Assembly: GCA_027313705.1 (NCBI GenBank)
Contig: DAHVDE010000005.1
Span: forward strand, 1 to 64,000
Direction of reading: 5' to 3'
DNA: 64,000 nt
From: Actinomycetota bacterium
GTDB lineage: Bacteria > Actinomycetota > Actinomycetes > Streptosporangiales > Streptosporangiaceae
Position 1 is the stretch's first letter; every line of letters starts with the position of its first letter. Below the pieces are notes generated by a model. It worked only from the letters and a program-made list of their open reading frames with translations, was not told the origin of the DNA and ran no database searches. Positions 32,980 to 40,896 of this stretch are shown here, in pieces. A program made the translations under genes and the position numbers.

Positions 32980-35431
32980 GACCGGCTTGCGGCTCCACCG
33001 CGTCTGGCTTTCCGGCCGGCACGTCTGGCTCGTCCACCGTGATCTTGGAAGGCCACCAGTTCCACCGGCCAAGAAGCACCACAGTAGACGGCACAAGCAG
33101 GGTGCGGACCAAGAAGGTGTCCATGACGATGCCCAGGGCGAGGCCGATGCCGATGTCGAGGATCTGGCTGCTGCCGCCTGTTCCCGTCCCCCCGACGACG
33201 GCCAGCACCAGGAAGGTACCTGCCAGCACCATGCCGGCCGACGTGACCGTCGTCCCGGTGACGCTGAGCGCCCTGGCAACCGCCTGCCTGAGCGGAAGCT
33301 TGTGAGCCTCTTCCCTGATCCTCGTCATCACGAGGATGTTGTAGTCCTCGCCGAGTGCCAGCAGGAAGATGAACATCAGGAACGGCAAGAAGAACACCAG
33401 GCCGCCTGAATTGCCGAGCTTGATGAACAAGAGCACGGACAGGCCAAGCGCCGCCAGGTACGACACGCCGACCGAGGCGATCAGGTAGAGCGGCGCGACC
33501 AGGCTGCGCAGCACGATAGCCAGCAGAAGGCCGATGACCAGGATCGCGACCGGGATGATCCGCTTCAGGTCACTGTCAGAGATGCTGCTGATGTCGTAAA
33601 GCGCGGGCGCCTCACCGGCCACGCCAGAAGCGCTGGCATGAGCCGCGTTCGCGACCAAGGTGGTCTCTGCCCTGATCGCAGGCACCGCGTTGATCGCCGT
33701 CGTGCCGCCGGGATCACCGGCCGCCAGACCGACAGAGAACAGCACGGTGCGTCCGTCGACGCTGACGTAGTTGCCGGTCGCACGGTAAAGCTGATAGGCG
33801 GCGGCCGGGATCTTGCTTCCGGCAGGCGGGGTAGGCGGCAGTGCTTTGGCCGGGCCGAGCGCGGCGTGCAGTTCGGCGAGCTGAGTCGGCGTCAAGGTGA
33901 CGCCGACGGGGTTGAGCGGGCCGGTCACCTGGGTGAACAGCTTGCTCGACTGAAGCCGGCCGGTCGCGGTCTTAAGGACTGCTGGGTCGTTCCATACCGG
34001 CTGGCTGAACCTGAAGATCAGGTTGGTGGGGTTGGCTGACGCCTGCGGGAAATACTTGCTGAGCAGCGCCTGGCCGGCGGCTGAGTCACTGCCTGCGGGC
34101 GCCGCGGTGCTGCCGCCGAACCCGCCCGCCTTGTAACCGGTGACGCCAATGGCGAGGCCGCCGAAGAAGACCAGGCCGACGAGCAGCGTGGGCAGCGGGT
34201 ACCTGACGATGCGGTTCGCCACCTTGCCCCAGGTCCCCGGCTTTCCTGTGCCCTGAATAGTCCACGGCGCCAGCTTGGCCCTGCCGAACCAGGCGCTGAA
34301 CAGGGTGCGCTTGACGCCGAGCAGCGACAGCCTGATCGACAGCAGCGCGGGCAGCAAGGTAAGCGCCGCTGCCAGGGTTACGACCAGCGCGATCGCGAAC
34401 GGGATGCCAAGGTCGGCGTAAAAGGAGAAAGATGCGAGCAGCAAGGTGAGCACGGCCGCTATGACGGTCGCCGCGGAGAAAGTGATCGACTCGCCCACCT
34501 TGGTCACCGCCGTGACGATGGCGGTCCGCGCCGGATCGCGCGGCCGCCGCAGGTCGGCGAGCAGCGCACGGCCAAGCCCGGGTTCCGCGTTCAGGTTGCG
34601 CGGACCGCCGTCATATTCGGCTACCCGCAACTGTTCTCGCACCCGGAAGACAAGGAACAGCCCGTAGTCGGTGCCCGCCCCGAGCACGAGCACGATCATC
34701 AGGAGCTGCGCGATGGGCGATACCTGGAGGCCGTGGTGAGCGGCCTCGGCGACCAGGGGTCCTGAGATGAGCACTGACATGAACGCAGGTATCAGCGTCG
34801 TCAGCGCCAGCGTCAGCGACCTGAAGATGAGGACGAGCAGCAGAATGATGAAGACCGCGGAGAGGTTCTGTACCCTGGAGCCCTGATTGCCGTTGGCTTT
34901 CTGCTGGTCAACCTGGGTAGCCAGGCTGCCGGCCAGGTGCGCGCTCAGCCCGGCGGGCAGCCCGGTGTCGATCTTGGCGCGCATATTGTCGACGAGAGTG
35001 GTAGCCGCGCTGGCATTGCCGCCGATCTGGGTCGCCAGCGCCAGCAGCTGATCAGCCTGGCCAGGCGTGGACGGCTTCAGCGGCGAAGTACCCAGGTCGA
35101 TAACGCGCTTAATGCCAGGCACCGACCTGAGCTCGCTTGCCAGCTTGGTGATCGCCGCCGTGTCGGCGCTGGTCAGCGGTCCGGTCGTCCTCGCGATCAC
35201 CACCGGGATCGGAATCAGGTTCTGCGTGCCGAACGGCGCGGCAAGCGCGGTGGCCTTCTCGACCGGCGCATTCGCGGGCAGGAATTTGGTGTTGTCGTTC
35301 TGGGTAACGCTTGACAATGAGGGCAGGTACGTGACGGCCGCTACGGCGCCGACGATCCATACGAGCGTCGTAAGCCAGCGAAATCGGACGCTGAAGCGCC
35401 CGATGCTGCCGAAGATCGCGTCGACGTTCAT
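32969..35431 (-). CDS. MMPL-family RND transporter
   Basis: This is an MMPL/RND-type exporter of about 820 residues with 12 TM helices in two halves. Each half has one helix followed by a large extracytoplasmic loop and then a five-helix bundle. The first bundle has DYGLFLVFRVREQL and the second EDYNILVMTRIREEA. These aspartate-containing motifs correspond to the proton-relay residues of MmpL proteins. Actinobacterial MMPLs export lipids or siderophores. The ATG at 35431 gives MNVDAIFGSIGRFSVRFRW; a GTG at 35455 is possible. It is coupled to the downstream GT2 gene. Confidence 0.9.
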   Translation of the reverse strand: MNVDAIFGSIGRFSVRFRWLTTLVWIVGAVAAVTYLPSLSSVTQNDNTKFLPANAPVEKATALAAPFGTQNLIPIPVVIARTTGPLTSADTAAITKLASELRSVPGIKRVIDLGTSPLKPSTPGQADQLLALATQIGGNASAATTLVDNMRAKIDTGLPAGLSAHLAGSLATQVDQQKANGNQGSRVQNLSAVFIILLLVLIFRSLTLALTTLIPAFMSVLISGPLVAEAAHHGLQVSPIAQLLMIVLVLGAGTDYGLFLVFRVREQLRVAEYDGGPRNLNAEPGLGRALLADLRRPRDPARTAIVTAVTKVGESITFSAATVIAAVLTLLLASFSFYADLGIPFAIALVVTLAAALTLLPALLSIRLSLLGVKRTLFSAWFGRAKLAPWTIQGTGKPGTWGKVANRIVRYPLPTLLVGLVFFGGLAIGVTGYKAGGFGGSTAAPAGSDSAAGQALLSKYFPQASANPTNLIFRFSQPVWNDPAVLKTATGRLQSSKLFTQVTGPLNPVGVTLTPTQLAELHAALGPAKALPPTPPAGSKIPAAAYQLYRATGNYVSVDGRTVLFSVGLAAGDPGGTTAINAVPAIRAETTLVANAAHASASGVAGEAPALYDISSISDSDLKRIIPVAILVIGLLLAIVLRSLVAPLYLIASVGVSYLAALGLSVLLFIKLGNSGGLVFFLPFLMFIFLLALGEDYNILVMTRIREEAHKLPLRQAVARALSVTGTTVTSAGMVLAGTFLVLAVVGGTGTGGSSQILDIGIGLALGIVMDTFLVRTLLVPSTVVLLGRWNWWPSKITVDEPDVPAGKPDAVEPQAGHVG

Positions 35432-35857
35432 GCCGCGAAGCGTAGTAGACGCCACTGTCAGCTTGGTTCACCGGGCAAGCGGGTCGGCGGGTCGGCCGCC
35501 GCTGTAGGCCGATTATCCGGGTTAAGTGCCCTGCGGTCTGACAGGATGAATAGTCTCCCATCAGTGCTGGCCAACCGTCAGTGCTGGCCAAGGGCAGGAT
35601 CGGGGTAGAGGTGATGGCCGGAAGGCGAGCAATGCGGCGGGCACGGCGGCGGGCAAGGCAGTGATTGCCGGGTGATTCGTTGACCAGTTGCGTGACTCAC
35701 CGCCTTCGGTGCTGGCTAGTCGGGCCTTTGCCGGTCAGACTCAGGTGCGGAGGTGTCCAAGCTTCGCCTGGGGCAGCAGGTCCGCAAGGGCCAGGGCGGC
35801 ATTCGTGAGCAGGCGATCACGGAAACGTCGCCGAGAAGCAGCGCGAAAGGGGCGCTG
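35432..35857. other. Intergenic region between MMPL and sepH with a 14-bp direct repeat
   Basis: This is the divergent promoter region for MMPL (left) and sepH (right). TCAGTGCTGGCCAA occurs at 35561–35574 and again at 35578–35591, a 17-bp period, with a looser third copy near 35709. The spacing suggests an operator for a regulator binding on successive helical faces. No RNA gene or ORF of convincing quality is seen. Confidence 0.5.
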
Positions 35858-37177
35858 ATGCAGGAACTGCGACTCGTCGCAGTCAGCGAGGACGGCAGCT
35901 ATGCCGTGCTCGTGGTTCCCGGCCGTAGCGGGCGCTTCGCGCTGCCCATTGACGAGCGGCTGAGGACTGTGGCGCGTGGGCAGTTCTCCCGGCTAGCTCA
36001 GTACGAGATCGAAGTGGAGAGTCCGTTGCGACCCAAGGAGATCCAGGACCGGATCCGTGCTGGAGAAACTGCCGAGGAGATCGCCGATGCCGCCGGCCTG
36101 CCGGTGGACAGGATCCGCCGGTTCGAAGGACCGGTGCTGGCCGAGCGTGAATTCAGGGCAGCCGAGGCGCAGCGTGCGACCGTGCGCGCACCAGGGGAAG
36201 CCGGGCCAGGACAGCGGCTTGGCGACGTGGTCGTGCAGCGCCTGACTGGCCTCGGGGCAAGCTCGGAAGACCGGGAATGGGACTCCAGAAAGCGCCAGGA
36301 CGGCAACTGGCAGGTGCAACTCGCCTACACGGTGGCTGGTCGCATGTATGTGGCCGAGTGGGTCTATGACCCGAAGAGCAAGCATGTCACGCCCGTCGAC
36401 GACGAGGCGGTCAGGCTGAGCCTGGATGAGAGCCACTGGCCTTCGCCCCGATCGCAAGGCCAGGCAGTCAAGGCCACCGTTACGCCGATCGGCTCGCGCC
36501 TGGCTGGCAGTCACCACCCGTCCGAGACTCGCGGCGATCCAGATCGGCGAGCCTTGCAGCACCCATCACGCACAGGCAGCACGGGAGTCGCGGGTGCGCC
36601 GAGTATGCCTGGCGCTCAGCCTGCGCCCGCCCAGGCCGCGCCAACCCCGCCGGCCGCAGCCATTGCCCAGGCTAAGCAGGCGCAAGCAGCACACCTGCGA
36701 GCGGGCCAGACGGAAACTGAGGCGGCGGGTGCTGCGCAAGCCACCATGCCTGCTAGCACGGCGTCAGCAGGCACCGGCCAGGCGGGCGCGGGCCAGGCGG
36801 GCGCGGGCCAGGCGGGCATGGCGCAGGAGGATGCGACGCGGGCCGGTACTGAGCGGCAGGGGCCCGATCCAGCCAGCGCGGCCCGCGCGGCGCAAGCGCA
36901 GGCACCGGCCGCAGGCGGGCCGCATGCCGCGGGCATCAGCCCGCAGGACCAGGATGTGCGCCGTTCGGCCGCGGCGGACGTCGCCGCCGAACCCGCGCCG
37001 CCCGCCGCGGACCAGTTGACAGCTGATCCGCATTCTCCCGACTCCCGCGCACCCGAGCCGGAACGCGAGGCGCAGCAGCCGGCCAGGCCGGCCCGCAGGA
37101 CCAGCGGTCGCTCGCGCCGATCTTCCGTGCCCTCCTGGGACGAGATCATGTTCGGCACTTCACGGCAGCCCGAGTAA
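35858..37177 (+). CDS. sepH: Septation protein SepH
   Basis: This 439-residue actinobacterial cell-division protein binds FtsZ and promotes Z-ring assembly. The conserved N-terminal domain begins QELRLVAVSEDGSYAVLVV and PIDERLRTVARGQFSRLAQYEIEVES. It contains the helix-turn-helix-like segment AEEIADAAGLPVDRIRRFEGPVLAERE (about 72–97). Beyond residue 200 it is an Ala/Gln/Pro-rich linker with GAGQAGAGQAG repeats, ending in a short conserved tail (RRSSVPSWDEIMFG). ATG at 35858 has AAAGGGG upstream. An upstream extension of 35 residues to GTG 35753 is possible but is not family-like. Confidence 0.93.
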   Translation: MQELRLVAVSEDGSYAVLVVPGRSGRFALPIDERLRTVARGQFSRLAQYEIEVESPLRPKEIQDRIRAGETAEEIADAAGLPVDRIRRFEGPVLAEREFRAAEAQRATVRAPGEAGPGQRLGDVVVQRLTGLGASSEDREWDSRKRQDGNWQVQLAYTVAGRMYVAEWVYDPKSKHVTPVDDEAVRLSLDESHWPSPRSQGQAVKATVTPIGSRLAGSHHPSETRGDPDRRALQHPSRTGSTGVAGAPSMPGAQPAPAQAAPTPPAAAIAQAKQAQAAHLRAGQTETEAAGAAQATMPASTASAGTGQAGAGQAGAGQAGMAQEDATRAGTERQGPDPASAARAAQAQAPAAGGPHAAGISPQDQDVRRSAAADVAAEPAPPAADQLTADPHSPDSRAPEPEREAQQPARPARRTSGRSRRSSVPSWDEIMFGTSRQPE

Positions 37178-37308
37178 TAGGCTGGCCGGGCGGGCCTGGT
37201 GGGGCGGCCGCATGCCCGCGCTCCAGGGTCGGCGCACCGGTCCAGGCTGGCAGTGCACATAGGCTCCGAGCACAAGGCCGTGCCATTGATCAGGTTAGGG
37301 GACGATGC

Positions 37309-37878
37309 TTGGCCGGTAATGCCCGCCACGTCGGCGTCATGCGGCGATTGGCGATCCTCGCAGCACTTGTTCCGTTGCTCACCGGCTGCGGAGTGTTCAA
37401 CGGGCTAAGCGATACTCGCCTGAACTCCCCTGAGTCAATGACGGTGACGAGTCCGGTGTTCGGGGTCACGGTCAACTTGCCGAAGATCTATACCTGCCAC
37501 GGGCCAGGGCTGAGCCCGCCCTTGCAGTGGTCAGGTGCCATTTCGCCTGCGCCCAGGTCATACGCGATCGTCGTCGACGATGCGGGTGCGCCAATCAGCC
37601 CGTACGTGTACTGGCTGGTGTTCGACCTTAGCCCGAACACAGTCGCGATCGGCCAGAACCAGCTTCCCACCGGCGCAAAGCAAGCACAGAACAGCGCCGG
37701 GCGGGCTAGTTACGATCCGCCTTGCCCGCAGACCAGGAGCCACAAGTACCGGTTCACCGTCTATGCGCTCAACGCGAGGATCAACCTGCCAAGCGGAACG
37801 AGTTTGCGATCAGCCTGGTCCGCGATCGCCAGTCATGTGATCGCGGCGGGCCGCCTCACGGCCGATGCCTCTCCGTAA
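37309..37878 (+). CDS. PEBP-family (YbhB/YbcL-like) lipoprotein
   Basis: This 189-residue secreted lipoprotein has a signal peptide RRLAILAALVPLLTGCG with lipobox LTGC. The mature part is a phosphatidylethanolamine-binding-protein fold: PPLQWSGAISPAPRSYAIVVDD and YWLVFDLSPNTVAIGQ. The motif YDPPCPQTRSHKYRFTVYAL carries the ligand-pocket residues. TTG at 37309 is preceded at 6 nt by AGGGGA; ATG at 37339 is the alternative but lacks a ribosome binding site. The function of bacterial PEBP lipoproteins is not well defined. Confidence 0.85.
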   Translation: MAGNARHVGVMRRLAILAALVPLLTGCGVFNGLSDTRLNSPESMTVTSPVFGVTVNLPKIYTCHGPGLSPPLQWSGAISPAPRSYAIVVDDAGAPISPYVYWLVFDLSPNTVAIGQNQLPTGAKQAQNSAGRASYDPPCPQTRSHKYRFTVYALNARINLPSGTSLRSAWSAIASHVIAAGRLTADASP

Positions 37879-38067
37879 TCACGCAGATGCTTATCGTATA
37901 CAGACCTGGTGAAACTTCGCGAAACTCCAGACAGAGAGCATAGTCTTCGACAGAATCGGCATTTAACGATTGATCCGGAAACTGTCCAGGGCGCTTGAGG
38001 TTGCTGGCGTGATCGTGCCGATGGCCGGCGCGAGCGCTGCGAGCGCCACTCTCAGGCCAAGACCGCG

Positions 38068-40863
38068 ATGGATGGTGTGATGCACAAGACGGTGCTGATC
38101 ATTCTGGCAGCTGTGGTTGCCTTGATTGTGATCGTCGTCTTGCTTGGAATGCGATTCCTGCGGGCGGACGACGAGGACGACTTCGAAGAGGGCACGGCCG
38201 AGCAAGGGCACTTCCGCGGTCACGGTGATCACCCGTCGCGTGATCACTCGCGTTTCCGGCACCACGATGATGGCGCGGGATCATCGCGGTCTCGTGACGA
38301 CTACGATGACTCGATGCCGGCGCCGAGCCGGACGGCAGCCTCTCGCGACGGTTCAGGCAGAAGCAGGAGCTCAGGCGTTAGCGGAACTGGCGCCAGCGGA
38401 GCAGGCAGGGGCGAGGACGCCAGAGACCGGGCCGGCCGGGACGGCGCGGGCCGAGGGAGCAGGAACAGCACCAGCCGGGATGGGGCGGCCGCGACCAGGC
38501 CGGGCACCGGGCGCGGCAGTGTCTCGCGCGATGGCGGCCGGCCTGGCGGATCTGAGTTCGAGGATCCAGGCGGAGTGGCCGCACGCGGTTCGCTGCCGGC
38601 TCGTGATGAGACAGTGCGGATGACTGCCAGCCGCGGCGCGAGCCGGAGCGGCGGCGGCCGGGACAGTCTCAGCCGGGACAGTCTCAGCCGCGACGGCCTC
38701 GGTCGCGACGCTTCACGCCGTGATGAGACCGACAGGGACGCAAGGGACTCCCTGCCCGGCAGGGAAAGCCCGGGCAGGGACAGTACTTCGCCAGGTACCC
38801 AAGGGCGCGGTAGCCGGTCGCTGACTGGCCAGGATGCCGCGCGGGTGAGCGGACGTGACGGCAGGGCCGCTGATCGTGGCTGGGATGAGTTCGGGTCAGG
38901 CAGCCGTGAGGACCGCGGCAGGAACTCGGGACCGCACCGCCGTGTCGCAGGGACGCGTGACTACGAAGACGAGGACAAGGACTTCGACGGTCCTGACTTC
39001 GAGGCCAGCGACTTCGACAGTGGCGGTCATCGGCTTGATGACCAGGAAGAAAGAATCACGCGAACGCGCGGCAGAAGCGGCAAGGACCGGTCACCAGGGG
39101 CGACCAGGGACGAGGCGCCTACCGGACAGCAGGACAAGGAACGCCGCGGCAACACGGGGCCGAACGCCAGGCCGGACAGCAGAAAAGGTCCGTCAGGGTC
39201 TGGCAAGCGCGAGGAACCGTTGCCAGATGTCAAGCCGCGGGCCGGCCGGAGCAAGCGTGACGATGATGGCGAGTGGCCGAGCACGGAGTGGGACGAACTC
39301 TCTGACGTCGACTACTGGGCCGAGCTTGCTTCAGAAAAGCCGCTGACCACGACGCTTCAGGCCGTCGCCCCTGCCGAGCGGCCAGAGCGGGACCGGCCAG
39401 AGCGGGACCGGCCAGATGCGCGCGACACCGACGCTGGTTCCAAGCGCGCCGAGCGGCGCGAGACCTCAGATCGCCGGGACGCCAGCGACCGCCGGGGAAG
39501 CAGCGACCGCCGGGATTCTCGTGATGCCGCCGACCGGAGGTCGGGTACCGAACGGGCGGGTACCGAACGGCGGCCGGGTATCGAGCGGCGTGAGGACGCT
39601 GACCAGCGCGACAGTGCGGATCGCCGCGAGAGCGGTGCCGAGCGCCGGGCAAAGCCGCTCGCGCCGGCGGCCAGGAGTTCGCGGCCAGCCCAGGACCGCG
39701 CCTTCTCGGCGGCCGCGAGCGGAACGGCCGAGGCCGGATACGGCAGCCGCGGCGACACGTACGGCCCCGCGGAGCAACGTCGGCCGGCCGCATCGGGAAG
39801 CGATGCGCTGCGGACGGCGCCCGCCGCGAGAGCTGCGGCAGGGGCGGCCCGACCGCTCGACGATGACCCGTTGACTAGTCCGTCCTTCCCGCGGATCACC
39901 GATGACGGCCGGTCGTACCGGCGCGGCCGCGGCGAAGCGGTCAGCGGTGCCAGGTCTCCGAGCGGCCAGTTCGGAAACGGCGACGAAGACTATGGCGCGC
40001 TTCCGCCTGCGCTGCCACTCGCGAGTACCGACAGCCAGGCGACCGCGGCCTACGCCAGGCCAGCGCGCGGTACGGCGGAGTACGCCGCAGCTCCGGCCGA
40101 GCCCTATCAGCCGCAGAACACGCCAGCGGAAAGCCGGCATCTAGGCGGCGCGTCAGCCAGTTACCCACCACCTTCGGTACCTGACGGCGGGTATCTGCCT
40201 CCCGGCGGGCTCAGCTACCACCGAGAGCCGGCCAGCGGCGGATACCAGGTGTCACAACCGGCTCCTGATTACCGTCAGGAGCTTTCCGCCCCGGCTGCCT
40301 ACGGCACTCATGAGCGGCCGGCCTACAACTACCCGACAGGCCAGGAGGACAGCAGATACCCGGCCGCTCCGGTCACCTCGGGGTACGCGGCGGCGAGCTT
40401 GCCGAGCTACCCTGGCGGGCCGGCCGATCAGCCCGGATACACGGACTACAGTGCCGCTGCCGGCCAGGGCTCGCCTGCGCCAGCGCCGGCGAGCGGGTAT
40501 TCTTACGCGCAGGAACCGGCCGTGAATTACCAGCAGTACCAGGTCCCTGGTCCGGCCGATGCGAGCATGCCCTATTCTTCCCACGACGTGCTTCCTGGCT
40601 ACTCCCCTACCCAGTACACCGCGCAATACGAGCCAACCGGATACCCGGCACCTGGCTACGAGCCCGAGGACGGCTACCCGGCCGACCCTTATGCGGTTGA
40701 TCCTTACGGCTACCCCGGCTACGGAACGGGTCAGTTATCCGGGCATTTCCCGGCAGATCAGCCGCGCTTACCTGACCAGGAACGGGACGCGCCGAACTGG
40801 CAGGCGCAGTCCTGGGATGACCAGTTACCCCAAGGTTCCCGGCTGCCGGACGACCCGGCTTAG
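38068..40863 (+). CDS. Large disordered protein with N-terminal membrane anchor
   Basis: This 931-residue protein has one TM helix at about 8–28 (TVLIILAAVVALIVIVVLLGM). The rest is low-complexity. Residues about 30–560 are a highly charged Arg/Asp/Ser region with many imperfect repeats such as RDSLSRDGLGRD, ERDRPERDRPD and DRRDSRDAADRR. Residues about 560–931 are Pro/Tyr/Gly/Ala-rich with recurring GY-x-PA patterns. Similar architectures occur near division and wall-growth genes in Streptosporangiales and Streptomyces, but no named family is recognised. The mixture of charge-block and Tyr/Pro-rich segments would suit condensate or scaffold behaviour; that is an inference. Confidence 0.75.
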   Translation: MDGVMHKTVLIILAAVVALIVIVVLLGMRFLRADDEDDFEEGTAEQGHFRGHGDHPSRDHSRFRHHDDGAGSSRSRDDYDDSMPAPSRTAASRDGSGRSRSSGVSGTGASGAGRGEDARDRAGRDGAGRGSRNSTSRDGAAATRPGTGRGSVSRDGGRPGGSEFEDPGGVAARGSLPARDETVRMTASRGASRSGGGRDSLSRDSLSRDGLGRDASRRDETDRDARDSLPGRESPGRDSTSPGTQGRGSRSLTGQDAARVSGRDGRAADRGWDEFGSGSREDRGRNSGPHRRVAGTRDYEDEDKDFDGPDFEASDFDSGGHRLDDQEERITRTRGRSGKDRSPGATRDEAPTGQQDKERRGNTGPNARPDSRKGPSGSGKREEPLPDVKPRAGRSKRDDDGEWPSTEWDELSDVDYWAELASEKPLTTTLQAVAPAERPERDRPERDRPDARDTDAGSKRAERRETSDRRDASDRRGSSDRRDSRDAADRRSGTERAGTERRPGIERREDADQRDSADRRESGAERRAKPLAPAARSSRPAQDRAFSAAASGTAEAGYGSRGDTYGPAEQRRPAASGSDALRTAPAARAAAGAARPLDDDPLTSPSFPRITDDGRSYRRGRGEAVSGARSPSGQFGNGDEDYGALPPALPLASTDSQATAAYARPARGTAEYAAAPAEPYQPQNTPAESRHLGGASASYPPPSVPDGGYLPPGGLSYHREPASGGYQVSQPAPDYRQELSAPAAYGTHERPAYNYPTGQEDSRYPAAPVTSGYAAASLPSYPGGPADQPGYTDYSAAAGQGSPAPAPASGYSYAQEPAVNYQQYQVPGPADASMPYSSHDVLPGYSPTQYTAQYEPTGYPAPGYEPEDGYPADPYAVDPYGYPGYGTGQLSGHFPADQPRLPDQERDAPNWQAQSWDDQLPQGSRLPDDPA

Positions 40864-40896
40864 TGTTCTGCGCCGGCTGAAAGGGCGCTGCTTCTT

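Noticed and set aside
35753-35857. Upstream GTG start for sepH
   Set aside because: The added 35 residues do not resemble the SepH family, whereas ATG 35858 has a ribosome binding site and the conserved N-terminus.
36770-36830. Short repeated units in sepH considered as a CRISPR-like or mobile repeat
   Set aside because: They encode in-frame GAGQAG repeats in the disordered linker; there are no spacers or flanking cas genes.
38600-39650. Repeated GC-rich units considered as non-coding repeats
   Set aside because: They keep the reading frame and encode Arg/Asp/Ser repeats of one long protein.
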